Shown: positions 27,234 to 34,675 of the stretch, piece by piece
How positions within the stretch are numbered: position 1 is the first letter of the stretch
How the letters are laid out: every line of letters begins with the position of its first letter
Origin: JBBIII01 sp037446575
GTDB lineage: Bacteria; Bacteroidota; Ignavibacteria; UBA10030
Reading direction: 5' to 3'
Length of the DNA stretch: 50,272 bases
NCBI GenBank assembly: GCA_037446575.1
Contig: JBBIII010000010.1
Location: 1-50,272 of the forward strand
Translations under genes and position numbers: made by a program
Notes under the pieces: model-generated
What the model saw: only the letters and a program-made list of their open reading frames with translations
What the model was told of the DNA's origin: nothing
Databases searched by the model: none

Positions 27234-27370
27234 TGAATGAAACCTCAAAAGAATTTAATAATTTTAGTTCTGAAAGTAAGAAAAGGGGGAAGCGGATATT
27301 TACAATTTATTCTCTCGGCTCAATTTTATTTTATTTGTTAGTATTAGCTTTTTTCGTTGAACGTCATTAA
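27233..27370 (+). CDS. Small single-span membrane protein coupled to the permease
   Basis: A 45-codon open frame whose ATG overlaps the permease stop as TAATG, an arrangement typical of translational coupling. It begins MNETSKEFNNFSSESKKRGK, a polar basic segment, followed by one hydrophobic helix (IYSLGSILFYLLVLAFFVER) and ends two residues later. An N-terminal tail inside the cytoplasm is expected. Nothing is recognised. It could be a small subunit of the exporter or a chance frame; the exact overlap and the strong membrane helix favour a real gene. The first accessory repeat begins 13 bp after its stop. Confidence 0.5.
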   Translation: MNETSKEFNNFSSESKKRGKRIFTIYSLGSILFYLLVLAFFVERH

Positions 27371-27382
27371 TTCCTCCCCAGT

Positions 27383-27668
27383 TGTTCAGGAGTTTTGCCA
27401 AACCGCCCAAAACATAGCGGTCAAGAAATATGGCGGTCAAGCCCGCTAGTTGCGGGTAAATGTACTTGAATAAACAATCCGCAAGGTAGCCGTCCCAATG
27501 AATATCGGGAGCGATCGCGAAAAAGAGATTAAATCACGATGCCATCCGCCCACAAAGACAGCAGACAAGACGACATCGGCTATAGTTGTATGTAACTCCT
27601 GAAAATAAATTAGCTTAGAAGGTCGGGAGTGCTCCGAAAGGGCAAGTATAACTCCCTCCAAACAAAGG
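27383..27668 (+). repeat. Accessory-zone repeat R1, copy 1
   Basis: The 80-bp stretch at 27383-27462 (from TGTTCAGGAGTTTTGCC to GCGGGTAAATG) recurs in diverged form at 28250-28340. A companion tail AAGGTCGGGAGT...AACTCCCTCC (27619-27660) ending CAAAGG recurs at 28374-28406. Between them, 27463-27618 holds unexplained GC-richer sequence in which I see no gene. The block lies directly upstream of hicB, while copy 2 lies downstream of the broken hicA, so the pair flanks the toxin-antitoxin locus in direct orientation. No transposase or terminal inverted repeat is visible. Confidence 0.7.
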
Positions 27669-27738
27669 TAATGATACTGTTAACTTGCTTTGTCTTGTAA
27701 AGTTTACTAATATTGTAAAAAGAAAAACGGAGAAAGAA

Positions 27739-27966
27739 ATGGGAATACAAAAACAATTTACTGCAGTTATCGAACGTGAAGGTAATCAATATGTAGCACT
27801 ATGTCCGGAAATCGATATAGCCAGTCAAGGAAAAAGCGTAGAAGAGGCACGTAATAATCTGCAAGAAGCATTGGAGCTTTTTTTTGAGACTGCATCTCCG
27901 CAAGAAATACAGGAACGATTACATGACGAGGTCTTCATTACGCGGCTTGAGGTAGCCGTTGGGTAG
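27739..27966 (+). CDS. hicB: HicB-family antitoxin
   Basis: A 75-residue protein when started at the ATG at 27739, with GGAG 7 nt upstream; an earlier in-frame start at 27685 would run through the leader. The sequence QFTAVIEREGNQYVALCPEI, then DIASQGKSVEEARNNLQEAL, is the classic partial RNase-H-like HicB fold. It is the short form without a C-terminal DNA-binding domain. It would neutralise a HicA mRNA interferase. The hicA frame begins inside its last codons, a BA order with coupled translation, but that hicA is interrupted, so this antitoxin may be an orphan. Confidence 0.88.
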   Translation: MGIQKQFTAVIEREGNQYVALCPEIDIASQGKSVEEARNNLQEALELFFETASPQEIQERLHDEVFITRLEVAVG

Positions 27967-28177
27967 ACTACGTGTATTATCAGGTAGGGAAGTCTGTAAG
28001 CTTTTAGAATAGTACGGATTTCAGGTAATCAGACAAAAAGGGAGTCATATTATACTGCAAAAGAGAACCAAAGATTCTACGATCACTATTCCTGTTCTCG
28101 ATCATAAAGAAATTGCTATTGGGACACTCAAATCAATCATACGGCAATCAAAATTATCCTCATCGCTATTTGAATAA
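27959..28177 (+). pseudogene. hicA: hicA toxin gene with an in-frame amber codon
   Basis: A 72-codon frame starts at TTG 27959, overlapping the end of hicB. It reads LGRLRVLSGREVCKLLE, then TAG at codon 18 (28010-28012), then YGFQVIRQKGSHIILQKRTK and TITIPVLDHKEIAIGTLKSI before TAA at 28175-28177. This is a complete HicA double-stranded-RNA-binding fold: the GSH motif with catalytic H30 and the PxHxxxxxGTL-like segment are preserved and there is no frameshift. Only the single TAG breaks it. The toxin is therefore inactive unless the stop is read through, or the change is a sequencing error. The preserved reading frame suggests recent loss. Confidence 0.82.
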
Positions 28178-28249
28178 TAAACACGCAAGTTGTAAAGAAC
28201 TTTTTTCCTAAATTTTCATAAATTAAAATATAAATAATTGCTTCTCATT

Positions 28250-28406
28250 TGTTTAGGAGTTCCGCCAAACCACCAAAAATATGGCGCTCAAGAAATATGG
28301 CGGTCAAGCGGCGTAGAAACATGATAGTGGCGGGTAAATGCTATAAAGAATATGAAAGATGCATAATGCAAACAAGGTCGGGAGTTTAACTCCCTCCCAG
28401 CAAAGG
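28250..28406 (+). repeat. Accessory-zone repeat R1, copy 2
   Basis: This is the second copy of the repeat at 27383-27668. 28250-28340 aligns with 27383-27462 (shared core CAAGAAATATGGCGGTCAAG). 28374-28406 aligns with the tail, here containing the perfect palindrome GGGAGTTTAACTCCC (28380-28394). The interior that separates core and tail in copy 1 is much shorter here. The copy ends where the remnant of a RelE-like toxin gene begins, suggesting it replaced that gene's 5' part. Confidence 0.7.
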
Positions 28407-28413
28407 AGAAAAA

Positions 28414-28610
28414 ACTGCGAAAAGAGTTAGAGTGAAAATCCTGCCTATCCAAGTCTCGAGTTTAAACGGTTACAAGCCAGTGCGGAAATTTACTTTATCA
28501 GGTTTGGGATTGGGTGGCGCGCTTTGGAAGTAATGAAAAACGATGACACATTAATTTGGTTCTGGAAATGATCTCATAGCGAGTACAATAAATTAATAAA
28601 TCAAATGTGA
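28414..28610 (+). pseudogene. Remnant of a RelE/ParE-type toxin gene
   Basis: Reading TAKRVRVK, then after a one-base deletion in an A-run (28435-28438), NPAYPSLEFKRLQASAEIYF, then IRFGIGWRALEVMKNDDTLI and WFWK, then an in-frame TGA (28569-28571), then SHSEYNKLINQM and TGA. This matches the C-terminal two thirds of the small RelE/ParE-like toxins that end in a WFWIGSHxEYdkL-type motif; the TGA falls where a glycine codon (GGA) is expected. The 5' third is missing and repeat R1 abuts the remnant. Three lesions make it a clear pseudogene. No partner antitoxin gene is visible. Family assignment is from memory of the motif. Confidence 0.72.
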
Positions 28611-28632
28611 GTTTCCATCGTGAAGTGGCCCC

Positions 28633-28712
28633 TCCTAAATCAAAGAATTAGCAAAAATGGTTGGGAGGATGGAGTTGTTTGTTACTTCGCTTGCAATGAG
28701 GTAAGGAGCAGA
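28633..28712 (+). repeat. Accessory-zone repeat R2, copy 1
   Basis: This 80-bp stretch starts TCCTAAATCAAAGAATTAGC and ends AAGGAGCAGA. It is repeated in direct orientation at 30132-30218, where an 8-bp insertion (about ATTACGGA) splits it and several bases differ. Its first 30 bp recur at 34686. The copies at 28633 and 30132 bracket the DUF4143-type ATPase gene. No open frame or inverted ends are seen. The gap 28611-28736 holds only this repeat. Confidence 0.8.
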
Positions 28713-28736
28713 TTGTTATTAACAAATATTTTCTAT

Positions 28737-29960
28737 CTACATTACCGCTAATGCTTGTACAGCAGGGGCAAGAAGAATTCCATTTGATATAAAAGCTCTT
28801 GAAAAATCTTCTGGATTGCGTACAATTTGAATTGCATATTTTGGTTTTAATCTTTCTTTGAAGTAAAGTAAAGATGTATCAAGCTTGCTTGCCTTAAGTT
28901 TTGCTTCAATAAGTGCAAAAGGTTTATTTTGCAAGGTTATAAGAAAATCAACTTCGCGTTTTTCACGGTCTCTTACATAGTGTAGATTAAATACGCCATA
29001 GCCAAATTCTGTCCACATTTTGCATAGCTTAAAAAGATGCAATCCGACAATATTCTCAAACCGTGCCGATGGTTCAGGAATTGTAGAGAAATCAAAGAGA
29101 TAAATCTTTTCTTCCCGACGCAAAGTTCTTGCAAGTTTTCCTGCGTAAGGTCTAATACTGAATAAAAAGAAAAGGCGTTCGAGAACATTAAGCCATAATT
29201 GGACTGTTTCAAAGCGCACGTTTAAATCTTCTCGCAGTGCATTTATAGAAAGCGGTGATCCGATTCTTTCGGGTAATAAATTCACCAAAGCTTCAATGAG
29301 TCCTAATTCGCGTATTCTTGTAAGATCTCTAAGTTCTTCGCGGAGGATAAGTTGTTCATGAGCGAGACTCCAGCGACGAAGGCGGGTTGCACTTTCTGAA
29401 AATAACGGTTCGGGAAAACCTGTAAAGTTTTCAATTAAATGTAAAGCATTTTCATTTTCTTTTTTTAATTCTGTGTTTTGGATATCGTTTATAAAACTAT
29501 CGGGTGTTACTTTAATACTACGTTTTTTGCTAAGAAGTTCACCTGCGGTAAATGGTAAGAGGTGATATAATTGATAACGACCAAAAAGTGAATCCCCCCC
29601 TTTTTGAAAAATATCTAGCTTTCCACTCCCTGTTACAATCAGTTGGATTTTTTCTTTATGCGCATCGTATAAACCCTTAAGAAATGTTTTCCAGCGGGGG
29701 AATTTATGTATTTCATCTAAGGTTAAGCGTAACGGCTGTTTAGCCGATGGTTCTTTTCGCAACCAAAAATCAGACGGGTATTTTAGAATTAATTTACGGT
29801 CATTAACAATATCCCAGTTAAAATACATGGAATTTATTGAGTGATTTTCAAGAAGATACTTTGCAAGTGTCGTTTTACCAACTTGTCTCGGTCCGGCAAT
29901 CAAACAGATTTTTTGTTCTTCAGTGAATAGTCTTTCAATTTCATTTGTAAGGTATCTCAT
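28737..29960 (-). CDS. AAA ATPase with C-terminal DUF4143
   Basis: A 407-residue protein of the AAA_14/DUF4143 group. Walker A is AGPRQVGKTT (K29). Walker B is LRLTLDEIHK (D82, E83), followed by the arginine-containing sensor region VTGSGKLDIF. The C-terminal half carries DUF4143, ending in a restriction-endonuclease-like core (REKREVDFLI, then FALIEAKLKA with the conserved D...E-x-K pattern). These proteins are common in accessory regions and their cellular role is not firmly established. It is the only intact minus-strand gene in the 27-35 kb zone and lies between two direct copies of repeat R2, which suggests it arrived with them. Confidence 0.88.
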   Translation of the reverse strand: MRYLTNEIERLFTEEQKICLIAGPRQVGKTTLAKYLLENHSINSMYFNWDIVNDRKLILKYPSDFWLRKEPSAKQPLRLTLDEIHKFPRWKTFLKGLYDAHKEKIQLIVTGSGKLDIFQKGGDSLFGRYQLYHLLPFTAGELLSKKRSIKVTPDSFINDIQNTELKKENENALHLIENFTGFPEPLFSESATRLRRWSLAHEQLILREELRDLTRIRELGLIEALVNLLPERIGSPLSINALREDLNVRFETVQLWLNVLERLFFLFSIRPYAGKLARTLRREEKIYLFDFSTIPEPSARFENIVGLHLFKLCKMWTEFGYGVFNLHYVRDREKREVDFLITLQNKPFALIEAKLKASKLDTSLLYFKERLKPKYAIQIVRNPEDFSRAFISNGILLAPAVQALAVM

Positions 29961-29961
29961 A

Positions 29962-29990
29962 TCTATATAACCAGAATATTGTCATGACAA
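29962..29990 (-). promoter_or_regulatory. Possible promoter with palindromic -35 region
   Basis: A perfect 12-bp palindrome TTGTCATGACAA (29979-29990) supplies, on the minus strand, a TTGTCA hexamer spaced 17 bp from TATAGA (29962-29967), just before the ATPase start. The predicted start site would fall at about the ATG, implying a leaderless transcript or a later start. The palindrome could instead be a repressor site. Confidence 0.3.
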
Positions 29991-30118
29991 TTTTCGGGTA
30001 ATATAGAAACTATCTTTATCAAATGCAATTAGTTGGTCAACGTAATACAAAAGTTATGTGACTTGTTCTCTGTTTAACTTTAACCATATATGCTCCCACT
30101 AACTTGTAGTTGCACTTT

Positions 30119-30218
30119 GAGCTACAAACATTCCTAAATCAAAGAATTAGCAAAAATGGTTGGGATTACGGAGGATGGAGTTGCCTGTTATTTCGTTTGC
30201 AGTGAAGAAAGGAGCAGA
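30119..30218 (+). repeat. Accessory-zone repeat R2, copy 2, left flank of the cassette
   Basis: 30119-30167 matches 34673-34721 at 46 of 49 positions, from GAGCTACAAAC through CCTAAATCAAAGAATTAGC to GGATT. 30132-30218 matches repeat copy 1 at 28633-28712. The two long direct copies at 30119 and 34673 bracket the four-gene cassette 30429-34403. The preceding stretch 29991-30118 shows no gene. Confidence 0.8.
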
Positions 30219-30237
30219 AAGACTACGATCGCTACGC

Positions 30238-30350
30238 TCACTCCGTCTTTCCTTCAAGGTGTTTATTAATCCATTCTGATACTGCTCTTTGACCCTCCTT
30301 TCCGTGTATATTCAGGGGGATACCATGTACCTTCCGATTTCCAATTAGAC
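30238..30350 (-). pseudogene. Possible C-terminal gene fragment
   Basis: On the minus strand an open stretch of about 37 codons reads IGNRKVHGIPLNIHGKEGQR, then AVSEWINKHLEGKTE and TGA (30238-30240). The end looks like a real amphipathic C-terminal helix, but there is no start and the upstream part runs into the promoter of the next plus-strand gene. It could be a fragment of a gene cut by the repeat and cassette arrangement, or chance. I do not recognise the family. Confidence 0.25.
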
Positions 30351-30362
30351 AAAAAAAAGTTC

Positions 30363-30391
30363 TTGACAACAATGTAAAATTCTGTTATCAT
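30363..30391 (+). promoter_or_regulatory. Sigma-70-type promoter TTGACA-N17-TATCAT
   Basis: TTGACA (30363-30368), a 17-bp spacer and TATCAT (30386-30391) stand 37 bp before the ATG at 30429. The hexamers and spacing are identical to those at 7463-7491. The predicted start near 30398 leaves about 30 nt of leader with an AAAGGA ribosome site, a normal geometry. It should drive the membrane-protein/regulator pair, which may control itself here. Confidence 0.7.
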
Positions 30392-30428
30392 GCTTTATAA
30401 AACAAAGAACTTTACAAAGGAAATTAAA

Positions 30429-31025
30429 ATGGATGAGAAAACAGCTTTAGAAGAAATTCAATTTATACGTAAGGTCATTGAAGAAGGTAAAAAGAGTATA
30501 GTTTATAATGGAAAAGATTATATCTTTTGGGGAGTCATTGTGATTGTTGGAATGATATCTACTTATATATTCCATATGAGCCAAGTCTATTTTAATTATT
30601 TCTGGATATGGGTTGTTTTAATTCCTATTGGTTGGATATATTCTCTTTACAATAGAAGAGTACACCACATAAAATTTCCGTCCACGTATGCCGGAAGGTT
30701 AATGGCTTCTATTTGGGGTGCTACGGGAATAAGCATGACAATTATTGGATTCCTTGGTACATCTTCTGGCACTGTTCACCCTATAGCGATCAGTCCGATT
30801 TTGTCTATCATTATGGGAAGCGCATATTTTATTTCAGGCAAAGTAGTAAGAGTGGAATGGATAAGTTATTTATCGCTCGGTTGGTGGATAGGAGGCATAA
30901 TATTACTATATGTAACTTCAGTTAATTCATTTCTGGTTATGGCTCTGTTGATGTTGTTTTTCCAAACGATACCCGGAATCGTTATCTATAGAAAATATAA
31001 AAAGGAAATGGAAGTAAGGTCGTGA
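30429..31025 (+). CDS. Multi-span membrane protein paired with a winged-helix regulator
   Basis: A 198-residue protein from the ATG at 30429, with AAAGGA upstream; an in-frame ATG at 30390 overlaps the promoter and is rejected. A soluble N-terminal helix (about 1-32) precedes five or six membrane helices: about 35-55, 60-80, 95-117, 122-140, 148-166 and 168-185. No transport or enzyme motif is seen. Its stop overlaps the start of the next gene as GTGA, so it is coupled to the regulator. Such pairs often form a membrane-sensor plus transcription-factor unit; that role is inference. Confidence 0.75.
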   Translation: MDEKTALEEIQFIRKVIEEGKKSIVYNGKDYIFWGVIVIVGMISTYIFHMSQVYFNYFWIWVVLIPIGWIYSLYNRRVHHIKFPSTYAGRLMASIWGATGISMTIIGFLGTSSGTVHPIAISPILSIIMGSAYFISGKVVRVEWISYLSLGWWIGGIILLYVTSVNSFLVMALLMLFFQTIPGIVIYRKYKKEMEVRS

Positions 31026-31318
31026 GCGAATTCGATTATCAACAACTGGACGATGTCATTCATTCTAGGATTCGACTCGCAATAATGGCTCTATTAATTA
31101 CGGTGGAGGAAGCTGAGTTTATTTACCTGAGAGAAAAGGTGAACGCTACAGACGGTAACTTGAGCGTTCATCTTAAAAAACTGGAGGATGCAGAGTATAT
31201 AGTTGTTAAGAAAGAATTTATCGAAAGGAAGCCGAGAACAATGTACTCACTTTCGAAAAAAGGCAAAAAAGCTTTTGAAGCATACCTGGAACATCTGGAG
31301 AAGCTTGTTAAGAAATAA
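31022..31318 (+). CDS. Small winged-helix transcriptional regulator
   Basis: A 98-residue protein with a single winged-helix domain: SRIRLAIMALLITVEEAEFI, then the recognition helix NATDGNLSVHLKKLEDAEYI and the wing VVKKEFIERKPRTMYSLSKK. This is the compact DNA-binding-domain-only type related to ArsR/MarR regulators, without metal-binding cysteines. The GTG start overlaps the stop of the membrane protein gene by 4 nt. It probably controls its own operon and the TPR/TonB receptor genes that start 63 bp downstream. The ligand or signal may come through the membrane partner. Confidence 0.87.
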   Translation: MSEFDYQQLDDVIHSRIRLAIMALLITVEEAEFIYLREKVNATDGNLSVHLKKLEDAEYIVVKKEFIERKPRTMYSLSKKGKKAFEAYLEHLEKLVKK

Positions 31319-31381
31319 AATTTTTTATCCAATAACTTTGTTATTTAAAGCACTTTATTTATAAACATAAAAGGAGTTGTC

Positions 31382-32167
31382 ATGAATAATCTCATTCGAT
31401 CTCTTGCCCTTGTCTTTACAGTAACCATCTCAACTGCGTTGATAGCACAAACACGGTCTATCAACGACCAATTGACGAAAGGGAAACTGCTTACAAAGCA
31501 AGCCTATAGTCACTACGATAAAAATCTGCTTTTACAGTCGCACGATATTTTTCAACACATCTACAAAGCGGATACATCCAACTTTGAAGCACTTTATAAT
31601 GTAACTCTTGTAGAGTACAAGTTGCTCGAAATGGGCACGCGGCCGGGCAACGAGCAATTATTCGAACAGTATTATGAAGCCGCTCTGGAGAATACGAAAA
31701 TATTAACCGATAAAAAGGAATTCGTAGCCGAAGGGAAGACTTTATCGGCAGCTATTTATATGATGAAAATTGCAAGCAACCCTTTAAGCGCAATTACTCT
31801 TTCTTCTAAAATCCATTCGCTTTTGGATGAAGCGAAAAAAATAAAACCAGATTATCCTCGTATTTATTTAATTAGAGGAATGATGAAGTTTAACACCCCA
31901 AGAATATTTGGTGGCAGTTATGAAGCAGCGTTGATTAATTTCAATAAATCAGTTTCTCTTTACGAAAAACAGAATTTGGATACTGCAAACATTGATTGGG
32001 GTTATTTAGAAGCACTTACATGGGCGGGACGTACCTTGGATAAATTAGAGAATTTCGAAGCCGCAATATTTTTATATAAAAAGGTATTAAGCGCCGAGCC
32101 GGATTTTGGATGGGTGAAGTATTCGCTTCTTCCCAAACTCGAGGAAAAATTAACGCAGAAAAATTGA
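31382..32167 (+). CDS. Secreted TPR-repeat protein
   Basis: A 261-residue protein with a signal peptide (MNNLIRSLALVFTVTISTAL, cleaved near AQT) and tetratricopeptide-like helical pairs. One lies near the start (TKQAYSHYDKNLLLQSHDIF), a central one around SKIHSLLDEAKKIKPDYPRI and a last one at ALTWAGRTLDKLENFEAAIF. AAAGGAG precedes the ATG. It lies 28 bp upstream of a TonB-dependent receptor in the same direction, so it is probably a periplasmic partner in uptake through that receptor. No enzyme motif is seen. Confidence 0.82.
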   Translation: MNNLIRSLALVFTVTISTALIAQTRSINDQLTKGKLLTKQAYSHYDKNLLLQSHDIFQHIYKADTSNFEALYNVTLVEYKLLEMGTRPGNEQLFEQYYEAALENTKILTDKKEFVAEGKTLSAAIYMMKIASNPLSAITLSSKIHSLLDEAKKIKPDYPRIYLIRGMMKFNTPRIFGGSYEAALINFNKSVSLYEKQNLDTANIDWGYLEALTWAGRTLDKLENFEAAIFLYKKVLSAEPDFGWVKYSLLPKLEEKLTQKN

Positions 32168-32195
32168 AAACGAAAAGACTGAAAGAGAGACAACT

Positions 32196-34403
32196 ATGAG
32201 AATTTTTAATAACATAATATTTCTTATGATTGCTTCAAGCTGTCTTATTCTTGCGCAAAACAAAACGATCATCGAAGGAATAATAAGGGATGGAAACAAC
32301 AATCCGCTTCCATTTGTAAATGTTTTTCTTTTGAATTCATCAGACGGCAGCATGAGCGCAGAGGATGGAACGTTCTTGTTCAGCACTTCGCTAAAAGGTA
32401 AGGCAACCTTGATCGTCAGCATTATTGGCTATGAGAGATATTATAAAGAACTCGACTTAAATGCTGCAAGAAAATTTTTAATAAATATACAATTGAACGA
32501 AGATGCAGTAAAACTTAAAGAAACACTAGTAATGGGGAGTTCATATAGCTCGGAGAAAGAAAAAGGGTTGGTGATTAGCCGTATAGATATTCTCACAACT
32601 CCAGGTGGGGCAACAGATATATATCAGTCTTTGAAAACTATGCCCGGGTTAACTCAGGTTTCTGAGAGTGCTGAACTTTATGTGCGGGGAGGCGATCCAC
32701 TTGAAACAATCACAATGGTAAACCAGTCTGTTATGTATCATCCCTTTACATTCGAATCTTCCTATGGTGGAATATTCTCTAACCTTGACCAAAGTTCTGT
32801 TAAGTCTATGTACTTTACAAGCGGAGGGTTTTCCGCAAAATACGGAAATGCATTATCCGGTGTTCTTGATATTGAAACGAAAAATCAGCCGGAGAATTCA
32901 AGAGCGAGTGTAGGTGTGTCTCTCGCAAACGGAAATGTGACGGCAGAGATCGCTATTGATCCTAAAACATTTGGCATCTACTTCGATGCAAGAAAGAATT
33001 TCACAAAACCGATCTTCTGGCTCAATGGAGGTATGGACCGCATGGCCGTTGCGCCGAATTCAAAAAATTTTACGAGCGGGGCTGTTTATAACTATTCAAA
33101 AACCGGAAGGTTGAAATTCTTTACGATTTATGCGGATGATGAACAGGGGGTAAAAGTTGAAAGAGCAGAATACAACGGAACATTCAATGGAAATACAAAA
33201 AATATTTTCCTCAATATCCAAAATACGGATATCGTTTTTAAGGATGTGGTAATGAAAAACGCTGTATCCTATAATAAATATTCAAATAAATGGCGGTTAG
33301 GTATTCTTGATATCGAAAAGATGGATTATGTTTATACTGCGAGAAGTGATTTTGAAATTACACTCGGAACGAGCATGAAATTGATGAGCGGCGTAGAATT
33401 GGAAAACAGGGAAATACGATATGCAGGGCAGATTCCCTCGGAAGAATATGACATTCGGCAAGAGGCACCGTCACGAACAATCGATGCCAAGTTCAATGGA
33501 ACGCATTACGGCTTGTTCTGTGAAATACAGGTAGCAAATATCTTTGGTCTCTCGAAATTGTCAGCCACAGCGGGAGTTCGGTACGACAATTTTACCAGTT
33601 TAAATATTCATTGGTTTGATCCACGTATGAGCATCGGTTACAAAATTGATGACAATTCGACTCTACGATTAGGATTGGGAATATTCAGTCAGGTGCCCGA
33701 CCCGCGTCTGTTTAATCCGGCAGATGGGAATCCCAAATTAAAGCCGATGAAGGCAGAACATATAATTGGTTCTTACGAGTATTTACTCAAGGATGAAAAT
33801 TCTTTTCGCATAGAAGTGTACAGAAAGAACTATAAAGACCTTCCCTTGAAAAACGAAAAGTTGAATTACGATAATTCCGGATATGGATTTGCAGACGGCA
33901 TCGATTGTATATATAAGGGAGAATTCCTGTCCGACATTAGCGGCTGGATATCTTACGGCTATATCAATACAAAACGCTATTGGATGGATTACGATTATCT
34001 CGCAAGCAGTGCGTTCGATATAACGCATAATATTGCACTCGTGGCAAAATATAATGTAATGGAAAAACTTCAGGTTGGGTTGACAGCAAAGTATGCAACA
34101 GGCCAACCGTATACTCCCGTGGCAAGTTCAGTCTATAGAAGTAATTTAAATATCTATGAGCCGATCTATGCAGCAACAAACTCCTCGCGTTACCCGGATT
34201 ATAAAAGAGTCGATCTGCGATGGACATATTTCAGTCAACTGTTTCAACAGTATTCGCTCATCATCTACTTAGAAGCATTGAATATACTGAACTTTAAAAA
34301 CTTGTTTGGTTATTCATACTCGCTAGATTATAAGGAAAGGAAGGAAATTGAAAGTTATTTCGGTCGAAGAATGCTTGTATTCGGTTTTACAGTTTCTTTT
34401 TAG
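32196..34403 (+). CDS. TonB-dependent receptor with carboxypeptidase-regulatory-like domain
   Basis: A 735-residue outer-membrane protein. A signal peptide (ends near LILAQ) is followed by a beta-sandwich domain (about 25-105, IIEGIIRDGNNNPLPFVNVF), a plug domain (about 120-225, with LYVRGGDPLETITMV and SGGFSAKYGNALSGVLDIET) and a C-terminal barrel ending in LVFGFTVSF with the terminal aromatic residue expected for BAM-dependent insertion. It should take up a ligand energised by TonB; the ligand is unknown. It ends the four-gene cassette flanked by repeats. By eye its GC content is higher than that of its neighbours, which would fit transfer. Confidence 0.9.
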   Translation: MRIFNNIIFLMIASSCLILAQNKTIIEGIIRDGNNNPLPFVNVFLLNSSDGSMSAEDGTFLFSTSLKGKATLIVSIIGYERYYKELDLNAARKFLINIQLNEDAVKLKETLVMGSSYSSEKEKGLVISRIDILTTPGGATDIYQSLKTMPGLTQVSESAELYVRGGDPLETITMVNQSVMYHPFTFESSYGGIFSNLDQSSVKSMYFTSGGFSAKYGNALSGVLDIETKNQPENSRASVGVSLANGNVTAEIAIDPKTFGIYFDARKNFTKPIFWLNGGMDRMAVAPNSKNFTSGAVYNYSKTGRLKFFTIYADDEQGVKVERAEYNGTFNGNTKNIFLNIQNTDIVFKDVVMKNAVSYNKYSNKWRLGILDIEKMDYVYTARSDFEITLGTSMKLMSGVELENREIRYAGQIPSEEYDIRQEAPSRTIDAKFNGTHYGLFCEIQVANIFGLSKLSATAGVRYDNFTSLNIHWFDPRMSIGYKIDDNSTLRLGLGIFSQVPDPRLFNPADGNPKLKPMKAEHIIGSYEYLLKDENSFRIEVYRKNYKDLPLKNEKLNYDNSGYGFADGIDCIYKGEFLSDISGWISYGYINTKRYWMDYDYLASSAFDITHNIALVAKYNVMEKLQVGLTAKYATGQPYTPVASSVYRSNLNIYEPIYAATNSSRYPDYKRVDLRWTYFSQLFQQYSLIIYLEALNILNFKNLFGYSYSLDYKERKEIESYFGRRMLVFGFTVSF

Positions 34404-34507
34404 ATAAAATTCAATGTTAAATATTGGAGCTGTTTAACTTTTCGAGGTCTCATAATTTGAACTTGGAATCCTTGAAAATGTTATTTAGTGCATTACTGTA
34501 GGACAGA

Positions 34508-34675
34508 TTACCAATCTATCTCTGCGTAAATTTGTTCCTTATAAAAATTTGTTGCATCAGGTTCTTTTCGTCGGTAGCGCTTAACAATAACCTTCAGACG
34601 TTTTTGATGTTCATCCAATGAATCAGCATCGTATATATACGTAGCGTCTTTCAAAACAACATCTTTAATATCGAG
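34508..34675 (-). pseudogene. C-terminal gene fragment cut at the repeat boundary
   Basis: On the minus strand 55 codons are open: LDIKDVVLKDATYIYDADSL, then DEHQKRLKVIVKRYRRKEPD, then ATNFYKEQIYAEIDW and TAA (34508-34510). The frame closes with a TAG (34676-34678) inside repeat R2, whose edge is at 34673. The composition is protein-like and there is no overlapping plus-strand gene. It reads as the 3' end of a gene whose front was lost when the repeat-bounded segment arrived. I do not recognise the family. The rest of the 450-bp gap (34404-34853) holds only the repeat. Confidence 0.55.

Noticed and set aside
27446..27661. 71-codon minus-strand open frame
   Set aside because: It spans repeat R1 and its unexplained interior, has no ribosome site and resembles no family.
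30217..30251. Inverted repeat GAAAGAC...GTCTTTC as a terminator
   Set aside because: The stem is only 7 bp with a 21-nt loop and no T-run follows.
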